A stretch of DNA of 64,000 nt from UBA5078 sp963977405 (GTDB taxonomy: Bacteria > Pseudomonadota > Gammaproteobacteria > Pseudomonadales > Pseudohongiellaceae). The stretch's first letter is position 1. Every line of letters begins with the position of its first letter. The DNA is taken from positions 13,113 through 77,112 of the forward strand of contig CAXBOY010000003.1 in assembly GCA_963977405.1 (NCBI GenBank), written 5' to 3'. Under the pieces are notes generated by a model. That model made no database searches, was not told the origin of the DNA, and saw nothing but the letters and a program-made list of their open reading frames with translations. This document shows, piece by piece, positions 42,220 to 51,183 of this stretch. Made by a program: the position numbers and the translations under genes.

Positions 42220-44016
42220 ATGAGCTTGGCTAAAGGCTCGACTATACAGGATGGCGCGACGGGAAAGCCGATAGAACTGGCTAGTTTCGTGCGTGCGCTT
42301 CTCGAGGCAGGACGCCTAAGCGAGCAAGACGCAGATGCCGTGTTGGCGCTACGACGCGATAGAGATGACGTCAAGAAACCTCTTTTGGCATGGTTAGCGG
42401 AACGCGATCTAGTGGATCAAGGGCCGGGCAATCGCGCTCTCGACATCGAAGCGCTTACTAAATTTCTCGCGGAGCAATCCGGCCAAGAGTATTTCCGCAT
42501 CGACCCCCTCAAGATAGACGTAGCGCAAGTGACACAGGTCATGTCCTACGCCTTCACTCAGCGCCATAACATTCTTGCTGTGGAAGTGCGGCCTCTGGAA
42601 GTTCTAATCGCCAGTACTGAGCCCTTTATCAACTCTTGGGAAGTGGACTTAGAGCACGTCTTGCAAAAGCGAATTCGCCGTGTAGTCGCCAATCCAATTG
42701 AGATCAAGCGCCTGACTACTGAATTCTATAGCCTCGCTAACTCAATCAGTCATGCAACTAAAAGCTCGACGCGCAGCATTAATGGTTTGAGCAATCTAGA
42801 GCAGATGCTTGAGCTCGGCAATATCAAAGACCCTGAGGCAAACGATCAGCATATTGTCAGCATCGTCGATTGGCTACTGCAGTATGCCTTCGATCAGCGC
42901 GCCAGTGATATTCACATCGAGCCTCGCCGAGAGAAGGGTAATGTGCGTTTTAGAATAGATGGCGTGTTATATACAGTTTACGCATTACCTATGCAGGTAA
43001 TGAATGCCGTAACTAGTCGCATCAAAATTCTCGGACGTATGAACGTTGCCGAAAAGCGTAGACCTCAAGATGGCAGATTGAAGACCAAGAGTCCCAGTGG
43101 CGAAGAAATAGAACTACGCCTCTCTACACTGCCCACCGCATTCGGTGAGAAATTGGTGATGAGAATATTCGACCCAGAGGTGTTGCTGAGGCCGTTCGAA
43201 AGTCTCGGTCTTGTTGGCGAAGACTTGCAGCGCTGGAAGACTATTATTGGGCATAATCACGGCATCGTTATTATCACTGGACCAACAGGAAGTGGTAAGA
43301 CGACAACGCTGTATTCGACGCTCAAGATGTTAGCCACCGATGAGGTCAATGTCTGCACCATCGAAGACCCTATCGAAATGGTGGAACCGCGTTTTAACCA
43401 GATGCAGGTGCAAGATAATATCGATCTCGATTTCGCCAGTGGGGTAAAGGCGCTACTAAGACAAGATCCCGATATCATTATGATCGGCGAGGTACGCGAT
43501 CTCGATACCGCCGAGATGGCAATTCAGGCGGCTCTCACAGGCCACCTCGTTTTTACCACGCTACACACTAATGATGCGCCGTCTGCGATTACGCGGCTCT
43601 TGGAACTCGGCGTGCCTTCCTACTTAATCAAGGCCACGGTAGTTGGTGTTGTGGCGCAAAGACTCGTGCGCGTGCTGTGCCCGCACTGCAAAACCGAGAC
43701 GAGCATCTCCGAAGCGGAATGGAAGATTATTACTAATCCTTTCAAGATGCGCGTGCCCAAGGCTGTGTCGCAGAGCGTAGGCTGTCTTGAGTGTCGCGAG
43801 ACCGGCTTCAAAGGTAGGCAGGGAATTTACGAAGTGATGCCGATGAGCGAAGCGCTGCAAAACTTCGTGGACGAAAAATCAGATCTTCCTAAGTTGCGCC
43901 AAGAGGCCTACAAAGAAGGTATGCATAGTCTGCGCTTGAGTGGCGCCTTAAAGGTTGCCTCAGGAATTACTACAATCAATGAAGTGCTAAGAGTGACTCC
44001 CGAACAAAGTAGGTAG
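42220..44016 (+). CDS. Orphan GspE/PilB-family secretion ATPase
   Basis: The 598-residue protein starts at ATG 42220, 7 bases after AGGAGA. It has an N-terminal MshEN/GspE_N-like domain (about 1-180). The ATPase core has Walker A GPTGSGKTTT at 354-363, an Asp box (TIEDPIE), Walker B IIMIGEVRD and a His box HLVFTTLHTNDAP. A tetracysteine zinc site with C487, C490, C522 and C525 (CPHC, CLEC) is typical of GspE and PilB. Such ATPases power type II secretion or type IV pilus assembly. No platform protein, pilin or secretin gene lies nearby, so its machine must be elsewhere or it acts alone. glnE follows on the same strand after 70 bases. Confidence 0.9.
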   Translation: MSLAKGSTIQDGATGKPIELASFVRALLEAGRLSEQDADAVLALRRDRDDVKKPLLAWLAERDLVDQGPGNRALDIEALTKFLAEQSGQEYFRIDPLKIDVAQVTQVMSYAFTQRHNILAVEVRPLEVLIASTEPFINSWEVDLEHVLQKRIRRVVANPIEIKRLTTEFYSLANSISHATKSSTRSINGLSNLEQMLELGNIKDPEANDQHIVSIVDWLLQYAFDQRASDIHIEPRREKGNVRFRIDGVLYTVYALPMQVMNAVTSRIKILGRMNVAEKRRPQDGRLKTKSPSGEEIELRLSTLPTAFGEKLVMRIFDPEVLLRPFESLGLVGEDLQRWKTIIGHNHGIVIITGPTGSGKTTTLYSTLKMLATDEVNVCTIEDPIEMVEPRFNQMQVQDNIDLDFASGVKALLRQDPDIIMIGEVRDLDTAEMAIQAALTGHLVFTTLHTNDAPSAITRLLELGVPSYLIKATVVGVVAQRLVRVLCPHCKTETSISEAEWKIITNPFKMRVPKAVSQSVGCLECRETGFKGRQGIYEVMPMSEALQNFVDEKSDLPKLRQEAYKEGMHSLRLSGALKVASGITTINEVLRVTPEQSR

Positions 44017-44086
44017 AGATTGTAGAGTTATCTCGCCGATTCGTCACACATAAGAATTAAACAAAAGAGAAAGAGAAACAGACAGT

Positions 44087-47044
44087 ATGTTGGAAACCCA
44101 AGAACTTCCCGGCGCCGTTCGTGAAATTGTCGAGCGGTACTGGCTGCGCCTTGTACAGAGCGAGCAAGATAATGCTTTACCCGATGCAGATAAGCTGACG
44201 ACACTTGTTGCTAACAATGCGCAGTTCGCGCAGGAGCTCTGTGCGGTTTGGAGCGCGAGTGATTATGTGGCGCAATTGTGCATAAAGCGCCCGAGTCTTT
44301 TGGTAGATCTAGTGCGCAGTGGAGAACTCGAGCGCAGCAATAAACAAGACTATAAGGTTGAGTTGACTCACGCGTTATGCGCTTTGGAGACTCTTGGCGA
44401 GGCGGAGCAAGAGGCTGGCTTGAAGAGAGTGTTGCGGCATTTCCAGCAGAGACAGATGCTGCGGATAATCTGGCGAGATGTCTGCAATAAAGCCCAGGTC
44501 TTGGAGATTTGCGCAGATATCTCAGCACTAGCGGATGCTGCACTAGATTGCGCCTTGAATGTGCTACATGCCACTTTGTCCAGTAAGTGGGGAGAACCGA
44601 TAGGTGAGCGATCTGGAAAGAGCATGCAGATGGTTGTCATCGGCATGGGTAAGCTAGGGGCGAATGAACTCAATCTATCCTCCGATATCGACCTCATGTT
44701 TGCCTACCCAGAGAGTGGCGAAACTCGACCCGCGCAGGGCGAGTCTATCGCCAATCAACAATTTTTTACACGCTTAGGTCAGGCCCTTATCGATGCCTTG
44801 GATACTGTGACACCTGATGGATTCGTGTTCAGAGTGGATATGCGACTGCGACCCTATGGTAGCGAAGGGGCTCTTGTATGCAGTTTCGACTCGATGGAAA
44901 CCTATTACCAGAATCAGGGGCGAGACTGGGAACGCTACGCCTTAATCAAAGGGCGCATAGTGGCAGGAGATCTGAAGGAAGGGCGAGGCTTGCTCGATCA
45001 ACTTCGACCCTTCGTCTATAGGCGTTACTTGGATTTCTCAGCCTTTGATGCCCTTCGTAGCATGAAGATGCAGATTAATAAACAGGTGCGACGTAAGGGT
45101 TTGAATAGGGATATTAAGCTTGGTTCAGGTGGAATTCGCGAAGTTGAGTTCATCGTGCAAGCATTACAATTGGTACATGGTGGTCGTGACAAGCGCCTCC
45201 AAGAACCCTCTCTCTACAAAGCCATGGCGGTTTTGCAGGCGAATGATTACTTGCCAGTGGAAACGGTCAACGAGCTGCGCGAGGCCTATGCGTTTTTGCG
45301 TAGCCTAGAGCACAAACTGCAGGGCTTGGCGAATAAACAAACGCAGACTTTGGTATCCGATGCTATCGACCAACAGCGCGTTGCATTGGCGATGCGCTAC
45401 GCAGACTGGGATGCCTTGATAGTAGCACTTGAGCAGCATCGCTATAGGGTTGCCCAACATTTTTCCGATGTTATTCGCACCGACGACGATGATGCGCAGG
45501 CAGTAAGCGATGCGCAGGAGCGGGAGTGGAGCCAGCTCTGGCGACAGGAGATGACAGAGAACGCTGCGCAGAGTTTTCTTGAAGAGAAGGGCTTTGAGGA
45601 TGCGCCCGGGAGTACGAAACTAATTCACGATTTCCGCAAGGATCGTAACTTCGTTGTATTAGAGGGCGAGAGTAGGTTGCGTTTCCAACGTTTCATGCCA
45701 GTACTGCTCGATGCGGTGTCCCAAGTAGAGACGCCGAGCCTTGCGCTAGCGCGGGTAATGATGCTGATAAGTGCGGTGAGTCGGCGTACCGCTTATTTAG
45801 TATTGATGCTCGAGAATCGCAATGTGTTGAGCGCAGTGGTGCGACTGTGCACCGCCAGCCCTTTCGTCAGCGAGTTTCTCAGTCAGCACCCAGTGTTATT
45901 GGATGAGTTGCTCGGCGGTATCGATGAGCCACCGGGAAAGGTGGTGTTGCAGGAAGAGTTGGCGCAGCAATTGTTGCGAATCGATCCTGAGAATTTCGAA
46001 GACCAGATGGAGACACTACGCTATTTCAAGCAGTCCCATACTTTGCAGGTAGCGGCCGCCCAAATAACGGGTCGCCTTACTGTGATGAAGGTGAGTGACT
46101 ATTTGAGCTTTACCGCCGAGGCGGTGCTGGAGCAGGTCCTTGCCCTAAGCTGGGATTATCTCACGCGGAAATTCGGTTATCCGGTCAACAGCTCCGGTGA
46201 GCATGGCGAGATGGACTTCGTAGTGCTTGGCTTCGGCAAGCTCGGTGGCATCGAGCTTAGTTATGTTTCCGATCTCGACCTTGTGTTTCTACACAACGGC
46301 GCACTGGCAGAGGATACCGTAGTGACCGAAGGGCAACGCAGTATTAATAGCCGCGAGCTCTATACACGGTTGGCGCAGCGCGTGATTATGATGCTGGGTA
46401 CACAGACCCTATCTGGACGGCTCTATGAGATCGACATGCGCCTGCGTCCTTCGGGCGAGTCCGGACTGCTCGTCAGTTCGATGGAGGCGTTTGAAAGCTA
46501 TGAGCGCAAAGACGCTTGGACTTGGGAGCATCAAGCGTTGGTGAGGGCCCGGGCCGTTGCCGGTAGCGCCAAGCTACAAGGGGAGTTCGACATGCTGCGC
46601 GCCAATATACTGAGCAGCCCGCGGGACCCTGCTGCGTTAATCAAGGATGTGAGCAGCATGCGGACACGGATGCGCAACGAATTCGCTAAGAAGCCTTCGA
46701 GCGAGCGCAGCAAACTCTCATTCATCATTAAGCATTCCTTCGGTGGCATCGTCGACATAGAGTTCATGGTGCAATACCTAGTCTTAGCCAATTGTTCCGC
46801 TCATCCGGAGCTACTCAGTTATCCGGACAACGTACGCATTCTCGAGGCAGCGAGGGCGGCAGAGCTACTCAATGAAGAGGAGCACAAGCTTTTAACTCAC
46901 GCTTATTTGGGTTTGCGTTCGGCCTTGCATCGATTCGCATTGGCCCAAATGGAGCATGGTGAGTTGCCCGAGGAACTCGCGCAGCTACAAGTGGGCGTCG
47001 AGCAAGTGTGGCAACGCCTCTTCCCAAACACGGAAGCATCGTAA
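44087..47044 (+). CDS. glnE: Glutamine synthetase adenylyltransferase/adenylyl-removing enzyme
   Basis: GlnE attaches and removes AMP on glutamine synthetase in response to PII and glutamine. The 985-residue length is normal. Two nucleotidyltransferase domains are intact: GKLGANELNLSSDIDLMFAY in the N-terminal half and GKLGGIELSYVSDLDLVFLH in the C-terminal half, each with the GxxDxD metal motif. A central regulatory region contains RFQRFMPVLLDAVSQ, and GGIREVEFIVQALQL lies at the middle. It shares TAATG with waaF, so nitrogen regulation and LPS core genes are translationally coupled here. Confidence 0.97.
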   Translation: MLETQELPGAVREIVERYWLRLVQSEQDNALPDADKLTTLVANNAQFAQELCAVWSASDYVAQLCIKRPSLLVDLVRSGELERSNKQDYKVELTHALCALETLGEAEQEAGLKRVLRHFQQRQMLRIIWRDVCNKAQVLEICADISALADAALDCALNVLHATLSSKWGEPIGERSGKSMQMVVIGMGKLGANELNLSSDIDLMFAYPESGETRPAQGESIANQQFFTRLGQALIDALDTVTPDGFVFRVDMRLRPYGSEGALVCSFDSMETYYQNQGRDWERYALIKGRIVAGDLKEGRGLLDQLRPFVYRRYLDFSAFDALRSMKMQINKQVRRKGLNRDIKLGSGGIREVEFIVQALQLVHGGRDKRLQEPSLYKAMAVLQANDYLPVETVNELREAYAFLRSLEHKLQGLANKQTQTLVSDAIDQQRVALAMRYADWDALIVALEQHRYRVAQHFSDVIRTDDDDAQAVSDAQEREWSQLWRQEMTENAAQSFLEEKGFEDAPGSTKLIHDFRKDRNFVVLEGESRLRFQRFMPVLLDAVSQVETPSLALARVMMLISAVSRRTAYLVLMLENRNVLSAVVRLCTASPFVSEFLSQHPVLLDELLGGIDEPPGKVVLQEELAQQLLRIDPENFEDQMETLRYFKQSHTLQVAAAQITGRLTVMKVSDYLSFTAEAVLEQVLALSWDYLTRKFGYPVNSSGEHGEMDFVVLGFGKLGGIELSYVSDLDLVFLHNGALAEDTVVTEGQRSINSRELYTRLAQRVIMMLGTQTLSGRLYEIDMRLRPSGESGLLVSSMEAFESYERKDAWTWEHQALVRARAVAGSAKLQGEFDMLRANILSSPRDPAALIKDVSSMRTRMRNEFAKKPSSERSKLSFIIKHSFGGIVDIEFMVQYLVLANCSAHPELLSYPDNVRILEAARAAELLNEEEHKLLTHAYLGLRSALHRFALAQMEHGELPEELAQLQVGVEQVWQRLFPNTEAS

Positions 47045-48156
47045 TGCGGAAGATCCTAATTGTTGGCCCTTCATGGGTGGGAGACATGGTGATGGCCCAG
47101 GCGTTGTTCATTAGCCTACAGGACGACGCTCGCGCACTAGGTCAAAGCCTCACTATCGACGTTCTAGCCCCGGCTTGGAGCCGTCCATTGCTGGAACGTA
47201 TGCCGCAGGTGAACCGTGCCATCGACCTGCCGTTTCAACATGGCGAGCTGAACCTGAGTGGGCGCTTTCGTCTCGGTCGTTCCCTGCGTAAGGAGGACTA
47301 TGATCAGGTAATCGTGCTGCCAAACTCCTTCAAATCGGCGCTTCTTCCTCTGTTCGCAGGTGTGCCACAGCGCACCGGTTGGCGTGGCGAGGCGCGGGGA
47401 CTGCTGCTAAATGACGTGCGAGACCTAGACAAAGAGGCTCTGCCACTGATGGTGCAGCGTTTCGTCGCCTTGGGGCGTGCGGATGGCGAGGATTTGCCTG
47501 CAACGCTACCGCGTCCATGCCTGGTAACTGCAGCACAGTCCGTAGAGAGTGCAATCCAAGCCCTGCATCTGCAGGCCGAGCGACCTGTGCTCGCGATCTG
47601 TCCGGGAGCCGAGTTCGGTGACGCCAAACAATGGCCGGCACAGCACTATGCCAGCCTTAGCTCCCAGCTAATCGCAAAGGGCTGGCAGGTCTGGATCATG
47701 GGCTCTAAGAAAGACAATGACGTTGCGAACCATATCTTGCGGGAACTTGAGAAGTCCGAGCGCGAACACTGTCATGACCTCACGGGCAGGACTTCGCTGG
47801 CTCAAGCGATCGATTTGATGTCGGTGGCCAAGGCAGTGGTGAGCAATGACTCGGGTTTGATGCACGTGGCAGCGGCGCTGGGTAGGCCCGTTGTCGCGAT
47901 GTATGGCTCAAGCTCGGCAGATTTTACTCCTCCGCTGACAGATCAAGTACAATTGCTGTCTATCGATATCGACTGCCGCCCTTGTTTCGAGCGCGTCTGT
48001 CCCCTAGGGCACAAGCGCTGTCTAGTGGACTTGCGCCCTGAGCTGGCACTCAACGCATTGGCGCGGTTGGTGAGCATCGAACAATCAACACAAGAGGGCT
48101 CATCCACGGCGGATGACTCCTCAGCAGGGGAGCACGGCACGTTTTGCGAGTCTTAA
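47044..48156 (+). CDS. waaF: ADP-heptose:LPS heptosyltransferase II
   Basis: WaaF adds the second L-glycero-D-manno-heptose to the inner core of lipopolysaccharide on the inner-membrane cytosolic face. The 370-residue protein begins MRKILIVGPSWVGDMVMAQA, as expected, with the GT-B C-terminal half containing ICPGAEFGDAKQWPAQHYAS and VSNDSGLMHVAAALGRPVVA. The start at 47044 overlaps the glnE stop by one base. The last 25 residues (SIEQSTQEGSSTADDSSAGE) are an unusual low-complexity tail, and waaC starts inside it. Confidence 0.96.
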   Translation: MRKILIVGPSWVGDMVMAQALFISLQDDARALGQSLTIDVLAPAWSRPLLERMPQVNRAIDLPFQHGELNLSGRFRLGRSLRKEDYDQVIVLPNSFKSALLPLFAGVPQRTGWRGEARGLLLNDVRDLDKEALPLMVQRFVALGRADGEDLPATLPRPCLVTAAQSVESAIQALHLQAERPVLAICPGAEFGDAKQWPAQHYASLSSQLIAKGWQVWIMGSKKDNDVANHILRELEKSEREHCHDLTGRTSLAQAIDLMSVAKAVVSNDSGLMHVAAALGRPVVAMYGSSSADFTPPLTDQVQLLSIDIDCRPCFERVCPLGHKRCLVDLRPELALNALARLVSIEQSTQEGSSTADDSSAGEHGTFCES

Positions 48157-49235
48157 TAGTGAAGGTCTCTTCGCTGGGGGATGTGATACACACACTCCCT
48201 GCAGTGACGGATGCGAAGAGAGCGAATCGCCGCCTGCAATTCGACTGGGTCGTTGAGGAGAATTTCGTCGAAATTCCCTCCTGGCACCCTGCGGTGGATA
48301 GAGTGATTCCTGTGGCGTTCAGGCGCTGGCGTAAGGATATTATTGGTACGCTGCGCAACGGCGAGTTTGCTGACTTTAAGAAAGACCTCAAGCGGGACCA
48401 CTACGATCTCGTGATCGATGCGCAAGGCCTTATCAAGAGTGGCTTCATAAGTCGTCTTTCTAAAGGGCTCACCATCGGTTTGAGCGATAGCACCATCAAG
48501 GAGCCATTGGCGACCTTGTTCTATAACAAGGTGTTCTCGGTGCCCCGTGACGAGCATGCGGTGCAGAGAGTGCGCGAATTATTCTCGCGCGCTCTGAATT
48601 ACCCACTCTCGGCAGAGGAAATGGCGCATATTGATTATGGCCTCGACTACGAACGTATCGGTTTAACACACAAGAATTCGTCCAACTCTGCACTGTTGTT
48701 CTTACACGGCACCACTTGGCAGAGTAAGCACTGGCCAGTGCCCTATTGGCGTGAGCTTGCTGTGCTCGCAACAGCGCGTGGCTATAGTGTGCGCCTACCA
48801 TGGGGCAACGACGCAGAGCACATGCGCGCCCAAGCTATCGCCGAGAATATTCCGGGGGTTACAGTCTTAGAGCGGCACAATCTCACTGGCATGGCGCGCC
48901 AAATCGCCTCTGCGGATGGCGTCGTGTCCGTTGATACCGGCCTCGGCCATTTAGCCGCCGCACTCGCCGTCCCCGCGGTGTCGCTCTATGGTCCAACCAA
49001 TCCCGGGCTCTCGGGCACATTCGGACAGAATCAGCTACAACTGTCCTCTTCCATCGCCTGCGCGCCGTGCATGAACAAGACTTGTCACTATCAGGGCGAG
49101 CCTGTGCAAGGGGTCTCAGAGGGGCAGCCTTTCATAGTTGATCCACCCTGCTATAGCAGTCACCCACCGTCGCAAGTGCTAGCGGCACTTGAGGGTTTGA
49201 TCGCTGCGCGCGAGCGCACTGCGGAGTTGTCATGA
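48144..49235 (+). CDS. waaC: ADP-heptose:LPS heptosyltransferase I
   Basis: WaaC adds the first heptose to Kdo2-lipid A. The 363-residue protein begins RVLIVKVSSLGDVIHTLPAV, the hallmark of WaaC. The only start matching that position is a TTG at 48144, overlapping waaF by 13 bases; no ATG or GTG is close, so I accept TTG. FLHGTTWQSKHWPVPYWREL and SVDTGLGHLAAALAVPAVSL complete the ADP-heptose site. waaG starts within its last four bases. Confidence 0.95.
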   Translation: MRVLIVKVSSLGDVIHTLPAVTDAKRANRRLQFDWVVEENFVEIPSWHPAVDRVIPVAFRRWRKDIIGTLRNGEFADFKKDLKRDHYDLVIDAQGLIKSGFISRLSKGLTIGLSDSTIKEPLATLFYNKVFSVPRDEHAVQRVRELFSRALNYPLSAEEMAHIDYGLDYERIGLTHKNSSNSALLFLHGTTWQSKHWPVPYWRELAVLATARGYSVRLPWGNDAEHMRAQAIAENIPGVTVLERHNLTGMARQIASADGVVSVDTGLGHLAAALAVPAVSLYGPTNPGLSGTFGQNQLQLSSSIACAPCMNKTCHYQGEPVQGVSEGQPFIVDPPCYSSHPPSQVLAALEGLIAARERTAELS

Positions 49236-50374
49236 CTCTGGCCTTCCTCATCTACAGCTATTTTCCCTATGGGGGGCAGCAGCGTGACTTCTTAAAAGTT
49301 GCTAAAGCCTGTTTAGCGCGGGGCCATAAAGTCGTGGCGTATACCATGAAGTGGCAAGGTGATATGCCGGAAGGTTTGGAGGTCGTGTTAGTCGAGGTTA
49401 AAGCTTGGAGCCGGCATGCTCTCTATCAGCGGTTCACGACTCAAGTCATGGCGGCTTTGCAGGCCAACCCGGTCGATGCCGTCATTGGCTTCAATAAAAT
49501 GCCAGGCTTAGATCTCTACTTTGCCGCCGACCCCTGTTTCGCCGAGCGTGCCCATAAACAGCGCGGTTTCTATTATCGATTCACGCCGCGCTACCGCCAC
49601 TTCATGGACTATGAGAATGCAGTGTTCGGAGCCGATGCCAAAACTTCTATTTTGCTATTGTCTCCGTTACAAAGGGGCCAGTTCGAACAATATTACCCAC
49701 ATAGCGTGCAACGCTTCCACGATATTCCGCCAGGTATTTCTCGTGATCGAAAGTTGCCTGAGAATGCGGACGAGATTCGCGCACGCTTTCGTCAGCAATT
49801 TCGCATCGCGGAGCACGAGTTGGCAATCGTGCAGATCGGTTCCGGTTTTGTCGTGAAGGGAGTAGACCGCTCTTTGCGTGCGATTGCGTCGCTTCCCGCT
49901 AGCCTGCGGAACAATGTCCGTTACTTCGTCGTGGGGCAGGATAAATCGGATCGTTTCCGCCGACTTGCGAAAAGGCTCGGTATAGCAGAGCACTGTGAGT
50001 TCTTAGGTGGTCGCGATGATGTGCCACGCTTTCTCATAGGCGCCGATTTAATGTTGCACCCGGCCTATAGTGAGAGCGCTGGTTACACACTACTCGAGGC
50101 CACCATAGCAGGTCTTCCGGTGCTGACTACCGCTACTTGCGGTTACGCATTCCATATCGAGCGCGCCGGGGTAGGCATAGTCTCTGCCTCGCCATTCGAT
50201 CAACAGGTCTTGAACAAACAGCTCTTGGAGATGTTGACCTCGCCCGAGCGCGAGCAATGGCGAGCGAACGGCATTGCGTATGGTCGTACTCAAGACCTCT
50301 ATAGCATGCCCGAGTCGGTGGCGACTTTGATTGAGGATCTCGTCAAGGAGAGCGCGCAAGGGGTTAGAGCATGA
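49232..50374 (+). CDS. waaG: LPS core glycosyltransferase WaaG-like
   Basis: A 380-residue GT4-family, GT-B-fold enzyme expected to add the first hexose of the outer core to heptose II. The N-terminus LAFLIYSYFPYGGQQRDF is the family's, with GFNKMPGLDLYFAADPCFAE also conserved in WaaG. The donor-binding ESAGYTLLEATIAGLPVLTT (E-x7-E) lies near residue 280. It is preceded by waaC and followed by waaP with four-base overlaps. The donor sugar cannot be read from sequence. Confidence 0.92.
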   Translation: MTLAFLIYSYFPYGGQQRDFLKVAKACLARGHKVVAYTMKWQGDMPEGLEVVLVEVKAWSRHALYQRFTTQVMAALQANPVDAVIGFNKMPGLDLYFAADPCFAERAHKQRGFYYRFTPRYRHFMDYENAVFGADAKTSILLLSPLQRGQFEQYYPHSVQRFHDIPPGISRDRKLPENADEIRARFRQQFRIAEHELAIVQIGSGFVVKGVDRSLRAIASLPASLRNNVRYFVVGQDKSDRFRRLAKRLGIAEHCEFLGGRDDVPRFLIGADLMLHPAYSESAGYTLLEATIAGLPVLTTATCGYAFHIERAGVGIVSASPFDQQVLNKQLLEMLTSPEREQWRANGIAYGRTQDLYSMPESVATLIEDLVKESAQGVRA

Positions 50375-51174
50375 TTGTGAATCTGCGTGACGACTTCGCA
50401 AACGCATGGGCAGGGCAGGACCCTTTCAACAAAGTGTCAGAACTGAATGGGGATGTTTACCGTGATGTGAAGGGAAGGCGCACTCTGCGCTTCGAGTTCG
50501 AACAACGGCGTTACTTCGTGAAAATTCACATGGGCGTTGGTTGGGGCGAGATTGTAAAGAACCTGCTGACCCTTAAGATGCCGATACTAGGGGCAGAGAA
50601 CGAATGGTGCGCGATTGCGAAACTGAAAAGCCTCGGTCTAGCGACAATGACCGCAGTTGGTTTCGGCAGTCGCGGCTGGAACCCAGCAACTCGCCAGTCT
50701 TTTATTCTGACCGAGGCATTAGAGAATACCATTAGCCTCGAGGAATACTGCGGGGGATGGCCACAGCGTAAACCCTCACTTGCAATCAAGTTACGCTTGA
50801 TAGCGGAGCTCGCCCGCATCAGTAAAGTAATGCATGGTAATGGTGTTTGTCATCGCGACTATTACCTATGTCATTTCCTGTTACACGATGAGGCCGCGTT
50901 TAGCGCGCAGGAGATCACTACGCCGCAGCTTTCTTTGATCGATCTGCATCGGGCATTGATTCGACGCAAGTTGCCAATCCGCTGGGTAGTCAAAGATGTG
51001 GCGGGCCTATATTTCTCAGCTTTGCATATTGGTCTGAATCGCCACGACTTTTTGCGTTTTGTGCGGCTCTATTCGGGTAAGAGTTTGCGCGAGTGTTTTA
51101 GTAAAGACGCGCAATTTTGGAAGCAAGTGCAGCACCGGGCATTGCAACTGGATAAGAAGACTAACTCAGCATGA
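50371..51174 (+). CDS. waaP: LPS core heptose(I) kinase
   Basis: WaaP phosphorylates heptose I of the inner core using ATP, which stabilises the outer membrane; it is essential in Pseudomonas aeruginosa. The 267-residue protein keeps the kinase-like active site: Lys51 in YFVKIHMG and the catalytic segment CHRDYYLCHFLL with Asp163, then LSLIDLHRALIR with the metal-binding Asp. It begins in the waaG stop (ATGA). The neighbour downstream is a second kinase-type protein, as in Pseudomonas. Confidence 0.94.
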   Translation: MIVNLRDDFANAWAGQDPFNKVSELNGDVYRDVKGRRTLRFEFEQRRYFVKIHMGVGWGEIVKNLLTLKMPILGAENEWCAIAKLKSLGLATMTAVGFGSRGWNPATRQSFILTEALENTISLEEYCGGWPQRKPSLAIKLRLIAELARISKVMHGNGVCHRDYYLCHFLLHDEAAFSAQEITTPQLSLIDLHRALIRRKLPIRWVVKDVAGLYFSALHIGLNRHDFLRFVRLYSGKSLRECFSKDAQFWKQVQHRALQLDKKTNSA

Positions 51175-51183
51175 TGGATATAG

